Below are positions 22,066 through 31,488 of a stretch of 64,000 bases of DNA, piece after piece (within the stretch, counting starts at the first letter, position 1; every line of letters starts with the position of its first letter). The translations under genes and the position numbers were made by a program. The notes beneath the pieces are model-generated. The model saw only the letters and a program-made list of their open reading frames with translations, was not told where the DNA came from and ran no database searches. This stretch comes from JACPFV01 sp038043245 (GTDB lineage: Bacteria > Pseudomonadota > Gammaproteobacteria > Nevskiales > Nevskiaceae): the NCBI GenBank assembly GCA_038043245.1, contig JBBTCH010000001.1, positions 434,001 through 498,000 of the forward strand. Direction: 5' to 3'.

Positions 22066-22156
22066 GGCGCCTCCCCTGTCGCGCAGTATGCCTTTTGGAA
22101 AGTAACAGGGAAAAGCATCGCACCCGACCCCGTTCCGCTCGTGGCGGTTTCGAGGC

Positions 22157-24541
22157 TCAGACGCGCAGGCTGCTTTTGACCCATTTGGACAGCACATCCA
22201 ACACCTGGCTGATATCGAAAGGCTTGGTCAGGTAGTCATTCATGCCGGCGGCGATGGCTGCCGTGCGGTCTTCAGCCATGGCATTGGCGGACATGGCAAT
22301 GATCGGCAGGCGGGCGAGCCCCGGCAGCTGGCGAATGCGTCGAGTGGCTTCGGAGCCATCCATCACCGGCATCTGGATATCCATCAGCACCGCGTCGAAC
22401 GTCTGCGCTTGCACGATGGCCACCGCTTCGGCCCCATCGCCCGCCGTGTGCACCTGGGCCCCTGCCTCTCGCAGGACCTCGCTGGCGAGTTCGCGGTTCA
22501 GCTCGTTGTCCTCCACCAGCAGGATGCGCGCGTCTTGCAAAGGTTTGCGCACCGACCATGGCGCAGAGAGTGGCGCATGCTCCGGGGTCGCCTTGGCGGC
22601 GGTTGTCACCTCGAACCTCAGTTCAAAATGGAAGCGGCTGCCCTGGCCCGGCCGACTCACCAGGCCGATACGCCCGTTCATCAGCTGCACCAGCTGGCGG
22701 CTGATGACCAGGCCCAATCCGGTGCCGCCATATTCACGTGCGGTGGTGACATCACCCTGGACGAAAGGCGTGAACAGGCGCTGCTGCTGTTCTGCAGTCA
22801 AACCGATGCCGGTGTCACGCACGGAGAATTCCAGGGCGACCTGCGAGTCATGGTCTGCCCGCACCTGGACCGAGACCTCGACTTCGCCCTGGTCGGTGAA
22901 CTTGATCGCGTTGCCGATCAGGTTCATCAACACCTGCTCGATGCGCAAGGCATCACCCACCAGGAAACGACCGGCCGTCGGGACGTTTTGAGGGAAGATC
23001 AGCCGGATTTTTTTGGCATCCGCTTGCGCGGAGAACAGGCCCTGCAGCCGGTTCAGCAGCACAGCGAGATCGAACGGCTGTTGTTCGAGCGTCAGCTTGC
23101 CAGCTTCGATCTTCGACAGGTCCAGGATGTCGTTGATCAAGTGCAGCAACAGTTGCGACGCCGACTCGATGCGAGCGAGATGGCGGTCGCGCTGGTCGCG
23201 GTCGCGGAGGGCCAGTTGGGTGAAGCCGACGATGGCGTTCATCGGCGTGCGCAGCTCGTGACTCATCTGGGCCAGGAACCCGCTCTTCGCCGCAGTCGCG
23301 GCCTGCGCGACGGCGCGCTCGCGCTCGATGCGCGCACGCTCGTGGCGTTCGAGATTGATACGGTCCGCCAGGGCCAGCGACAGCAGACTGACATCCATGA
23401 CGGCGCCGATCTGCATCGCATAGCGGGTGAAGAAGCTCACCGGCAGTACGCCCACCAGCTCCAGAATCTCGACCAGCACGGCCGCAATCAACGCCGACTG
23501 CGCCAGCAGGAAATAGCGCGCAGTGCGCACCCCCTTCAGCAGCGAGCGCACGCCCACCAGGAACACGGTGCAGATGGTGAGGGCCAGCATCGCAAAACCG
23601 GCGCGCACCGCGGTGCCGTAGGAAACCATCAGCGCCCACGGCAGCAGCAGGGCCAGCACGATGCAGAGTCCCTGCAGGAAGCGATGCATGCGCGGCAGAT
23701 GGGTCTGCGTCTGCAACAGGTTGCGGATGAACAACACGGTGGTCAGGGATGACAGCATCAGCAGCGCCGGCAGGTGGTTGCTGATCCAGGACGGCTGGTT
23801 CCACAGGAACCCGCTGTACTGCTGCGCAAACCCGTTGAGCGCCGACTGGGAGACCGTGAGCACGGCGATGGTGAGCACGTAATACAGATAGGCGCGGTCG
23901 CGGACGCCGAAGAAGATGAACAGGTTGTACAGCGCCATCACCAGCATGATTCCGTAATAGCAGCCGAACAGGAAATTCTCGGTCTGGGTCTTGGTGAAGA
24001 AATCCTCCGCCGTCCACACCACCAGCGGCACCTGATGCGGACCCGCCGTGTGCACGCGCAGGTGCAGGATCAGTTCCTCGCCACCGGCGAGACTGAGCGG
24101 CAGCGCGTAGTTGCGGTGGAAGATCAGGCCCGTGGCGGGCGGGCGCGCATCACCGGCGTGAATGACCTGGGTCGCACCGCCGCGATCCAGGTAGAAATCC
24201 ACTTCGTCGAGCGCGGGGTACTCGAGTTCCAGCACCCAGTGACGAATCGCGTGCCCCGCGGGCTCCGGATTGCTCAGGACCACCCGATACCAGTAGGCCG
24301 CCTGGGTGAACCCGTGGTTGATGGCCTCGCCCTGCACCGGCTCGAACTGAGCGGCCAGTACCGGCGTGCGAATCTCCTCATGGGTGAGCGGGCGATCCGG
24401 CTCGCGCAGCAACTGCATCTGCCGGGCCAGAGCCGGGACGTCCACTCCCGGCCGCAGCTCCACGCGCGGGATTTCTAGGGCCCTCGACAGCCCCGGCAAA
24501 ACCAGCAGGCACAAGACGTGAAGCCTCAGGAACTTCTTCAC
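22157..24541 (-). CDS. Hybrid sensor histidine kinase with 7TMR-DISM sensor (kinase B)
   Basis: 794 residues from a GTG at 24541 preceded by AGGAG with five bases spacing and followed directly by a signal peptide (KKFLRLHVLCLLVLPGLSRA). A TTG overlapping the kinase A stop is possible but would bury the signal peptide. Domains: DISMED2-type (about 22-180, with AAYWYR), seven-helix DISM (about 190-395), HisKA with H428 (SHELRTPMN), HATPase (NLIGNAIKF, DTGIGL, GGTGLGL) and a receiver with D721 (VLMDIQMPVMDG). Its receiver ends MNDYLTKPFDISQVLDVLSKW, nearly the same as kinase A, so A and B look like a recent duplication. Ligand unknown. Confidence 0.92.
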   Translation of the reverse strand: MKKFLRLHVLCLLVLPGLSRALEIPRVELRPGVDVPALARQMQLLREPDRPLTHEEIRTPVLAAQFEPVQGEAINHGFTQAAYWYRVVLSNPEPAGHAIRHWVLELEYPALDEVDFYLDRGGATQVIHAGDARPPATGLIFHRNYALPLSLAGGEELILHLRVHTAGPHQVPLVVWTAEDFFTKTQTENFLFGCYYGIMLVMALYNLFIFFGVRDRAYLYYVLTIAVLTVSQSALNGFAQQYSGFLWNQPSWISNHLPALLMLSSLTTVLFIRNLLQTQTHLPRMHRFLQGLCIVLALLLPWALMVSYGTAVRAGFAMLALTICTVFLVGVRSLLKGVRTARYFLLAQSALIAAVLVEILELVGVLPVSFFTRYAMQIGAVMDVSLLSLALADRINLERHERARIERERAVAQAATAAKSGFLAQMSHELRTPMNAIVGFTQLALRDRDQRDRHLARIESASQLLLHLINDILDLSKIEAGKLTLEQQPFDLAVLLNRLQGLFSAQADAKKIRLIFPQNVPTAGRFLVGDALRIEQVLMNLIGNAIKFTDQGEVEVSVQVRADHDSQVALEFSVRDTGIGLTAEQQQRLFTPFVQGDVTTAREYGGTGLGLVISRQLVQLMNGRIGLVSRPGQGSRFHFELRFEVTTAAKATPEHAPLSAPWSVRKPLQDARILLVEDNELNRELASEVLREAGAQVHTAGDGAEAVAIVQAQTFDAVLMDIQMPVMDGSEATRRIRQLPGLARLPIIAMSANAMAEDRTAAIAAGMNDYLTKPFDISQVLDVLSKWVKSSLRV

Positions 24542-24591
24542 ATGCGCTCCTTTCTGCATCGCCCGCAAGCCCGGAAACGGCTCAGCAAGAC

Positions 24592-26919
24592 TCAAACGGG
24601 CGGGCTGTTTTTAATCCACTTGGACAACACATCCAACACCTGGCCGATATCGAAGGGCTTGGTCAGGTAGTCATTCATGCCGGCGGCGGCGGCGGCGGCA
24701 CGGTCTTCAGCCATGGCGCTGGCAGACATGGCGATGATCGGCAGGCCGGCAAGTCCCGGCAGCTGGCGAATGCGCCGAGTGGCCTCGTAGCCATCCATCA
24801 CCGGCATCTGCACGTCCATCAGCACCATATCGAAGCCCTGTGTCTGCACGGCGTCGACCGCTTCGGCGCCGTTTTCGGCGACGCTGACTTCCGCGCCGGC
24901 ATCGCGCAGCACTTCGCAGGCAAGTTCGCGATTCAGCGCGTTGTCTTCAACCAGCAGGATACGTATGCCGCGCATACGGTCACCAGAAGACGCCGGCGCG
25001 GCGGCAGGCGCAGGGGTTGGCTGCGCAGGATCGGCCAGCGCCATCTCGATCGTGAAATGGAAGCGGCTGCCGCGCGTCAGTTCACTCTCGACACCGATCT
25101 GACCGCCCATCAGCTCCACCAGCTGCCGGCTGATGGCCAGACCCAGGCCGCTGCCGCCGAACCGGCGGGTGATGGAGGAGTCGGCCTGCTCGAAAGGCTT
25201 GAACAGGCGCTGCTGCTGCTCGGCGGTCATCCCCATGCCGGTGTCGCGAACCGAGAACTCCAGCGTGATGTGGCCCTCGCGACGCGAAACCTGCACGACC
25301 GCCAACTCGATCTCACCACTTTCCGTGAACTTGACGGCATTGCCGACCAGATTGACCAGCACCTGCTCCAGCCTCAGTGAGTCGCCGATCAGCCCCGCAC
25401 CCAAGCCCGAGGGCGCGAGTACTTTTAACGTCAACGGTTTGCGCGCCGCCTGCATCGAGAACAGATCGCTGATTCGCTGCAGGAGCTGAGACAGCTCGAA
25501 GCGGCTGCTGACGAGCGTCAGCTTTCCGGCTTCAACTCTGGACAGATCGAGGATGTCGTTGATCAGCCGCAGCAGCGAATGCGAGGCGGACTCAATGTGC
25601 TGGAGGTGTTCGATGCGCTGCGCGCCGCTGCGCAGCGCCAGTTGCGTGAATCCGAGGATGGCGTTCATCGGCGTGCGCAGTTCGTGGCTCATGCGCGCGA
25701 GGAATTCGCTCTTGGCGCTGGTGGCCGCCTGCGCCGCAGCGCGCTGGCCGCGCTCGAAATTGATGCGGTCAGCCAGGGCCAGCGACAGCAAGGTCACCAC
25801 CGCCGCCGAACCGAACTGAGTTCCGTATTCGCTGAGCAGCGTGGGCGCGATCACACCCATCCCTTCGAGCGCCCGCAGCACGATGCCGACCAGATAGACG
25901 CTCCAGGCGATCAGATAAAGCTGCGCGGCGCGCACGCCCTTGCGCAGCATGCCGACGCCGGAGATCACCAGCATGATCACGATCAGGGCCGACGCCAGCG
26001 TGTTGAAAGGCATGCTGACCGAATAGGGCGCGAACAGCGCCAGGCCGATGCAGATCGCTGACAGCAGCAAGCCGATATCGAGCATGCGATGCAGCGGCAA
26101 TGAATGCAGGCGTGTTTGCAGCAGCGAACGCGTGAACAGCAGGCTGAACAGGATCGCGCCGGCGACAGTGCCCGGCATGCTCACGTTCGGCCAATCCGGC
26201 CCCGCCCACAGATACTGACGCGAGAAGCCGTGCAGATCGAGCTGCAACGCCGACATCGAGAGGATGTACATGACGTGGTAGACGTAAGCCAGGTCGCGTA
26301 CCGACAGCAGGATGAAAAAGTTGTACAGCGCCAGGCCCAGCATCAAGCCGAAATAAATCCCGAACCAGAGGTTCTCAAAGCCGGTCTTTTCCAGGAAACC
26401 CGATGGCCGGTGCAGGCGCAGATTGAGCAGATGGGTGCTCTCGGTATGGACCCGCAGATACAGCTGCACGCGCTCACCTGACGCGAGCCGCAGCGGCAAC
26501 ACCATTTTGCGGTGGTCCAGCTGACCTGCGGCCAGAGGCCTGCGATCACCGGTGCGCACGCTTTCAACCTGACCGTCGCTGCGCAGCACGTACAGATCGA
26601 TCTCGTCGAGCAGCGGATAACCGAATTCGAGCAGCCAGTCATTCAGACCGGCTGCCGGTGAAGATTGGTTGCGCAGCTCGACGCGGTACCAGACCGGTGT
26701 GGTGTCGAATCCGCGGTTGATGATTTTCTGCGTGACGGGCCTGAAGGCGTCAGTCAGCGCTGTCGAGCGTACCTGTTCCAGCGTCAATGGCGGCCGAGTC
26801 TCGGCGAGATATTCCAGCCTGGAGTCCAGCAGCACGGACTCGTCGGCGGCGGTGATCACCGCTTCAGACGCCAGTGCGACGCAGGGGAACATCAGCAGCA
26901 GGAATGCAGCGCGCGTCAT
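24592..26919 (-). CDS. Hybrid sensor histidine kinase with 7TMR-DISM sensor (kinase A)
   Basis: 775 residues. Signal peptide (MTRAAFLLLMFPCVALASEA), DISMED2-type domain (about 22-170, with TPVWYR), seven-helix DISM domain (about 180-385), HisKA with H412 (SHELRTPMN), HATPase (NLVGNAVKF, DTGMGM, GGSGLGL) and a receiver with D702 (VLMDVQMPVMDG). The ATG at 26919 overlaps the stop of the FGGY kinase (ATGA), which physically ties the sensory block to the metabolic genes; an upstream in-frame start inside the kinase gene would mask the signal peptide. It is the first of six consecutive kinases on this strand. Confidence 0.92.
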   Translation of the reverse strand: MTRAAFLLLMFPCVALASEAVITAADESVLLDSRLEYLAETRPPLTLEQVRSTALTDAFRPVTQKIINRGFDTTPVWYRVELRNQSSPAAGLNDWLLEFGYPLLDEIDLYVLRSDGQVESVRTGDRRPLAAGQLDHRKMVLPLRLASGERVQLYLRVHTESTHLLNLRLHRPSGFLEKTGFENLWFGIYFGLMLGLALYNFFILLSVRDLAYVYHVMYILSMSALQLDLHGFSRQYLWAGPDWPNVSMPGTVAGAILFSLLFTRSLLQTRLHSLPLHRMLDIGLLLSAICIGLALFAPYSVSMPFNTLASALIVIMLVISGVGMLRKGVRAAQLYLIAWSVYLVGIVLRALEGMGVIAPTLLSEYGTQFGSAAVVTLLSLALADRINFERGQRAAAQAATSAKSEFLARMSHELRTPMNAILGFTQLALRSGAQRIEHLQHIESASHSLLRLINDILDLSRVEAGKLTLVSSRFELSQLLQRISDLFSMQAARKPLTLKVLAPSGLGAGLIGDSLRLEQVLVNLVGNAVKFTESGEIELAVVQVSRREGHITLEFSVRDTGMGMTAEQQQRLFKPFEQADSSITRRFGGSGLGLAISRQLVELMGGQIGVESELTRGSRFHFTIEMALADPAQPTPAPAAAPASSGDRMRGIRILLVEDNALNRELACEVLRDAGAEVSVAENGAEAVDAVQTQGFDMVLMDVQMPVMDGYEATRRIRQLPGLAGLPIIAMSASAMAEDRAAAAAAGMNDYLTKPFDIGQVLDVLSKWIKNSPPV

Positions 26920-28475
26920 GGCGGGTAGCCGGTGATGCTGCGGATTTTTTCGTAGAGCGGCTTCAACCGTGGGTACATCGGCTGATACACCTCGCAATAC
27001 AGCTGGTCATAGACCTTCTGCGCCTTCGCATCGGGCGCGAAACGCGAACCGACGCGGGTCATCGCCTTCACCGCGCTTGGGTAATCCGGATGTATCCCTA
27101 ACCCAACGGCGAGATTGAGTGCCGCGCCGAGCGCAGAGGTTTCCGTGACCTGCGGCCGCTCGGCGGTGAGCCCAAAGACATCCGCGGTGATCTGCATGGC
27201 GGCATCGCTCTGCGAGCCGCCGCCGGCCACCAGCAGTCGCCGGATCTTGTGGCCGATGCGCTTCTCGATCTGCTCCTTGCCGGCGCGCAGCCCGTAGATC
27301 AGGCCTTCGATCATGGCGCGGTACAGATGCGCGCGGGTGTGGACGTCGCCAAAACCGATGATGGCGCCCTTGGCTTCGGGCCCGGGATCGCGCACGCCGG
27401 GTGTCCAGTACGGTTGCAAGGTCAGGCCCATCGCGCCCGGCGGCACGCTGTTGACCAGATCGTCGAACAGTGACTCCACCGGCACACCGCGCTCTTTGGC
27501 CAGCGTCTGTTCGCGGTGCGCGAACTCGCGCTTGAACCAGCTCACCATCCAGAAGCCGCGGTAGATGTTGATCTCGGTGTTGTAAGCGCCGGGCAGCGCC
27601 GCCGGGTACGGCGGCAGCAGTTTCTGCACTTCGATGTATTGGGTCTGTGTGGTATTGATGGTCGCAGTGGTACCAAACGAAAGTTGTGCAGTGTCTGGCT
27701 CCAGCGCGCCACTGCCCAGCACCTCACAAGCCTTGTCGGCGGCGGCAGCGATCACCGTCAAACCTTGCGGCAGCCCCAAGGCCTCGGCGGCCTTCGCACT
27801 CAATCTGCCCAGCGGCGTTCCGGGCGCCGCCAAACGTGGCAGTTGCTCAGCGCGCACCGCGATCGCCTTCCATTTGAAATCGGACGGTTTCGCCCACGTC
27901 AGATTCTTGTAGTCGAACGGCACATAGCCGACCTGACAGCCGGACGAGTCCACGTACTCGCCGATCAGACGATGCGTCAGGAATCCGGACAGAAAAAGAT
28001 ATTTTTTCGTGTCGCCCCACAACGCCGGTTCGTTCTGCGCCAGCCAGTTGGCCTCGGCCTGCACTTGAAGGTTGTGGATCAGGTCATCGGCGCGAGCAAG
28101 CTTGAACAGCGTGGCCCACAACGGCCCCATCGGCGGCGGGCGGGTACAGCGGCGCTGATCCAGCCACAGGATCGCCGGTCGCAGCACGCGACCCGCATCA
28201 TCAAGACAGACCATGCTGGCGCGCTGCGTCGTGAGCGCGAGACCGGATATCTCGTGTGGCTTGACTGCGCCGGACAGCCACAACTCGCGAACCGCTGCGG
28301 CCAGCTCGTTCCAATACAGCTCGGGGTTCTGCTCGGCCCAACCCGGCTGCGGCGAGGTGTAGGTGGGCTCGAACACACGCTGCGCCTTGGCGATCAGTCT
28401 GCCCTGCGCGTCAAACACGATCGCGCGCACGCTTTGCGTGCCCACATCCAGCGCCAGCAGACGGTGCGCGCTCAC
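26916..28475 (-). CDS. FGGY-family carbohydrate kinase, substrate unknown
   Basis: 519-residue ATP-dependent sugar/polyol kinase of the FGGY family. Visible are the N-terminal phosphate-binding LALDVGTQSVRAIVFD, the ILWLDQR segment, and the C-terminal FGGY signature region with the ATP-binding LLVAGGGSQSDAAMQI. It starts with GTG in a GTGA overlap with the GlpD-like gene and its own stop overlaps kinase A. Between a glycerol-3-phosphate dehydrogenase and a sensor array, glycerol or dihydroxyacetone are reasonable candidate substrates, but the sequence does not carry a pattern that lets me call glycerol kinase or xylulokinase. From memory, a comparable kinase-dehydrogenase-flavoprotein trio exists in Pseudomonas aeruginosa (PA3024-PA3026). 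Confidence 0.85.
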   Translation of the reverse strand: MSAHRLLALDVGTQSVRAIVFDAQGRLIAKAQRVFEPTYTSPQPGWAEQNPELYWNELAAAVRELWLSGAVKPHEISGLALTTQRASMVCLDDAGRVLRPAILWLDQRRCTRPPPMGPLWATLFKLARADDLIHNLQVQAEANWLAQNEPALWGDTKKYLFLSGFLTHRLIGEYVDSSGCQVGYVPFDYKNLTWAKPSDFKWKAIAVRAEQLPRLAAPGTPLGRLSAKAAEALGLPQGLTVIAAAADKACEVLGSGALEPDTAQLSFGTTATINTTQTQYIEVQKLLPPYPAALPGAYNTEINIYRGFWMVSWFKREFAHREQTLAKERGVPVESLFDDLVNSVPPGAMGLTLQPYWTPGVRDPGPEAKGAIIGFGDVHTRAHLYRAMIEGLIYGLRAGKEQIEKRIGHKIRRLLVAGGGSQSDAAMQITADVFGLTAERPQVTETSALGAALNLAVGLGIHPDYPSAVKAMTRVGSRFAPDAKAQKVYDQLYCEVYQPMYPRLKPLYEKIRSITGYPP

Positions 28476-29860
28476 GCCAGATGCTCCGGCGAATGCTGAC
28501 GTTGCCAGTAGTCGAGGTAGCGCGACTTTTCCTGCTGCCAGCGCGCATCGTCCCAGCCCAGTTCGGATCTGCAGATTTCCGCAACGCGGTCCAGCACCGC
28601 CTCACCACCCTGTGGCAACAGCAGCCCCATGCGCGTGCGCCGCATCATCAGATCATCGAGATGATGCACCTGCTCGTTTCGTGCGGAATGACGCAATTGT
28701 TCCCAGTCGTTCATCACCAGCGCGGATCTTTTGAATACCGATTCATCAGCGGCCGGTGCTAGATCCGTTCGTTGTTTCGCGGCTTCGCGCAGCGCTTGCC
28801 GCGCGGTGACGCGGAACGTCGTCAGTTTGCCGCCGGTGATGCCGACCAGCCCCGGCTCGCTCCACATCGCCGACTCGCGCGATTCGGCCGAAGGATCATG
28901 CTTGCCGCTGGCCACCACCGGCCGTATGCCCGCGTAAGTGCTGATGGCATCACCCGCCGTCAATCGCAGCGACGGAAATTGATGCGCCAATCCGTCCAAC
29001 AGGTACCGGGCCTCGTCCTGACTCATGCGGGGTGCATGCAGATCACCGTCGTGATCGAGATCGGTCGTGCCATACAGGGCCGCGCCTTGCCACGGATACA
29101 CGAATACCGGCCGCTGATCCTTGGGATGCAACCACGACACTGCGCGCTGGATCGGAAGTTTCTCGATTGGAAACACAAAGTGACTGCCGCGCAGGGGCCG
29201 CAGCTTCGGCGACGCCCCGCCCCAGTCCCCCGCGAACACGCCGGTGGCGTTGATGACCATCGCCGTCTCGATGCGACGACCGTCAGCCAGTGAGATGCCA
29301 CGGACGTGATTGCGCTCTCGCCACGGCTGTGCGGCGGTGTAATTGCACGCCGTTCCGCCCTCGCCAACCGCCTCGAAGATCAGCCGCAGCACCAGACGCG
29401 CATCGTCGGTGCGAGCGTCGTCGTAGGCCACCGCGCCGAGCAGACCGTCCTGACGCAGATGCGGTTCATGCAGCAGCGTCTGACGGTCATCGAGCCAGCG
29501 CGACGAAGCGACACCCGCCATACGGTCGTAGAGCCATAGGCCCAGGCGCATCGTTACCTTGCCCGGTTTGCGGCCTTGATAGATCGGCATCAAGAATGGC
29601 TGGCGCTCTACGAGCCCGGGGGCTTCATTCATCAGACGTTGCCGCTCGCGTACGGATTCCAGCGTCAGCCGCCATTCGCCGGTCTTGAGGTAACGCAAGC
29701 CGCCGTGCACCAGCTTGGACGACCACGACGAAGTGCCCGAGGCGTAGTCGTTTTTCTCCACCAGCAGAACCCTGGCGCCGGTTTTGACTGCTTCGCGGAA
29801 AATTCCGGCGCCGGTGATGCCGCCGCCGACGACAACCAGATCGTAGTGGTCGGCTAGCAC
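28472..29860 (-). CDS. GlpD-like FAD-dependent glycerol-3-phosphate dehydrogenase
   Basis: 462 residues. N-terminal dinucleotide-binding LVVVGGGITGAGIFREA, then LVEKNDYASGTSSWSSKLVHGGLRYL split over residues 34-58, a pattern diagnostic of aerobic glycerol-3-phosphate dehydrogenases, and later GTTDLDHDGD and GITGGKLTTFR. The enzyme oxidises glycerol 3-phosphate to dihydroxyacetone phosphate at the membrane, passing electrons to quinone. It is shorter than canonical GlpD (about 500) in the C-terminal cap. GTG start shares one base with the stop of the flavoprotein upstream (TAGTG). As one of a trio with an alkyl-DHAP-synthase-like protein it may serve a dedicated DHAP supply rather than general glycerol catabolism (inference). 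Confidence 0.87.
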   Translation of the reverse strand: MLADHYDLVVVGGGITGAGIFREAVKTGARVLLVEKNDYASGTSSWSSKLVHGGLRYLKTGEWRLTLESVRERQRLMNEAPGLVERQPFLMPIYQGRKPGKVTMRLGLWLYDRMAGVASSRWLDDRQTLLHEPHLRQDGLLGAVAYDDARTDDARLVLRLIFEAVGEGGTACNYTAAQPWRERNHVRGISLADGRRIETAMVINATGVFAGDWGGASPKLRPLRGSHFVFPIEKLPIQRAVSWLHPKDQRPVFVYPWQGAALYGTTDLDHDGDLHAPRMSQDEARYLLDGLAHQFPSLRLTAGDAISTYAGIRPVVASGKHDPSAESRESAMWSEPGLVGITGGKLTTFRVTARQALREAAKQRTDLAPAADESVFKRSALVMNDWEQLRHSARNEQVHHLDDLMMRRTRMGLLLPQGGEAVLDRVAEICRSELGWDDARWQQEKSRYLDYWQRQHSPEHLA

Positions 29861-31452
29861 TACACGAACAACTTGCCGGGATTCATCATGCCGCCGGGAT
29901 CCAGCTCACGCGCCATGGCACGGATCAGATCCAAGCCCAGTGCGCCTTTTTCCGCAGCCAGATAAGGCGCGTGATCCACTCCGACGCCGTGCTGATGCGA
30001 GATGGTACCGCCGACGTCGACGATTGCCTGCGAGACGCGAGTCTTGAGTTTCTTCCAGCGCTCGTAATCCGCGTCGTGAGAACCCGCGGAGCGATAGACA
30101 AACGTCGAATAAATGCTGCATCCCTGTCGGTAGACGTGAGACAGGTGGGTGAACACATGCACGTTCTCGTTTTCGGCGGCCAGCGCATCGCGTGCTGCGG
30201 CTTCGATGGCGTTCATCAGGACCGTCGCCTTCGGCCAGTTGATGCTGCTTTCTGCCGTATCGGCCGCGTAGCCGGCCTCCCACAGCGAGTTGCGCAGGTA
30301 GGGCCCGCGGAAACGATTCTTCGCCCAACCCTTGCCGATGGATTTTCCGATGCCGACACCCTGGAAGCGCCGGCAGATGGCGAGCGTCTGTCGCAACAGG
30401 CGCCGCACTTCGTGTGCATTGCCGGTAATGCCCGCCATCAGCATGCACTGCCCCTGCGCAATGCCGCGAAAACCCAGATAGCGCTGCAGCCAGACAATCA
30501 GTTTGTCGTGGCCTGACAGGGCCAATTGTGTCTCAGTTTCAATCGGGTTCGACAGGCGCAGCATCGACAGTGGCACGTCTTCCTGAACCAGCGCGCGCAC
30601 GGCGGAAAGGCCCGCGTCCCAGGACGGAAAGAAGATGGCATGGAAATCGTCGCGCTCCGGCAAACGCCGGATGCGCGTAGTGACCTCGGTGAGCAAACCC
30701 AATCGTCCCTCGGAGCCCATCAAGGCTTCGCGCAGATCCGGGCCTGCGGAAGATGCCGGAACGCCGCCGATATTCAACTCGCCGCGCGGCGTCACCAGTC
30801 GTCCTGACGCAAACAGATTTTCAATACGGCCATAACGATACGACTGCTGGCCGCTGGAGCGCGTCACCACCCAGCCCCCTAGTGTCGAAAGTTCGTAGGA
30901 TTGCGGAAAATGCCCGAGCAGGTAGCCCTGCCCGCGCAGCTGCGCCTCGATCTGCGGCCCCGGCGTGCCCGCACCAAAGCGCGCGAGCATCGCGACCTCG
31001 TCCACGCTCATCAGCCGATTCATCTTTTCCAGCGAGATGTTCACCACCGGCCGGTCACCCGCCGGCACGTTCAGATGCCCGACCACACTAGTGCCGCCGC
31101 CATAGGGAATCACGATGGCGCCGAGTTTTTTCGCCTCGCTGAGCGCCGCCGCCACTTCCTCGTGCGTGGAGGGGCAAGCCACGGCATCTGCGTAAGGACC
31201 CATGTGACCCGCGCGCATCGCCAGCAGGTCCGGCAGGCTCTGCCCGCGCGCGTGATCCAGCCGCAGCGCCGCATCCGTATCGAACAGCGCCGAACGTTCG
31301 AGTTTTGATTCCGGCACTGCGCGCACAACCTGCTCGCGTGTCACATCGCGGGGCGGCGTACCCGTGCCGATCCGCGCGCGCAGAAATTCACGCGCGGCAT
31401 CGGTCAGTGGAAAAGAATTGGCGTCATCGCCCCAGCCGTTCCAGCGTCTCAT
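29860..31452 (-). CDS. FAD-binding oxidase, alkyl-dihydroxyacetonephosphate synthase-like
   Basis: 530-residue flavoprotein of the vanillyl-alcohol-oxidase/AGPS group. FAD-binding PP-loop IPYGGGTSVVGHLN (115-128), second flavin segment LGGWVVTRSSGQQSYRYG (191-208), MGSEGRLGLLTEVT (245-258) and the C-terminal DPGGMMNPGKLFV. Eukaryotic alkyl-DHAP synthase swaps the acyl chain of acyl-DHAP for a fatty alcohol, making the ether bond of ether lipids. Its essential His-His-His motif is His486-Gln487-His488 here (SHQHGVG), so the reaction is uncertain. GGAG six bases before the ATG; 36 bases behind the HAD gene. First gene of the coupled run that leads into the kinases. Confidence 0.82.
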   Translation of the reverse strand: MRRWNGWGDDANSFPLTDAAREFLRARIGTGTPPRDVTREQVVRAVPESKLERSALFDTDAALRLDHARGQSLPDLLAMRAGHMGPYADAVACPSTHEEVAAALSEAKKLGAIVIPYGGGTSVVGHLNVPAGDRPVVNISLEKMNRLMSVDEVAMLARFGAGTPGPQIEAQLRGQGYLLGHFPQSYELSTLGGWVVTRSSGQQSYRYGRIENLFASGRLVTPRGELNIGGVPASSAGPDLREALMGSEGRLGLLTEVTTRIRRLPERDDFHAIFFPSWDAGLSAVRALVQEDVPLSMLRLSNPIETETQLALSGHDKLIVWLQRYLGFRGIAQGQCMLMAGITGNAHEVRRLLRQTLAICRRFQGVGIGKSIGKGWAKNRFRGPYLRNSLWEAGYAADTAESSINWPKATVLMNAIEAAARDALAAENENVHVFTHLSHVYRQGCSIYSTFVYRSAGSHDADYERWKKLKTRVSQAIVDVGGTISHQHGVGVDHAPYLAAEKGALGLDLIRAMARELDPGGMMNPGKLFV

Positions 31453-31488
31453 GGCACTCCCCGTATATGGGAAGTATAGGAAACCTGT

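Noticed and set aside
22066..22156. Internal promoter before kinase C
   Set aside because: The 91-base gap has no pair of boxes close to the sigma70 consensus at proper spacing; an internal promoter is possible but not supported.
22409..23752. Plus-strand ORF (447 codons) opposite kinase B
   Set aside because: Antisense shadow; the kinase reading has all catalytic motifs.
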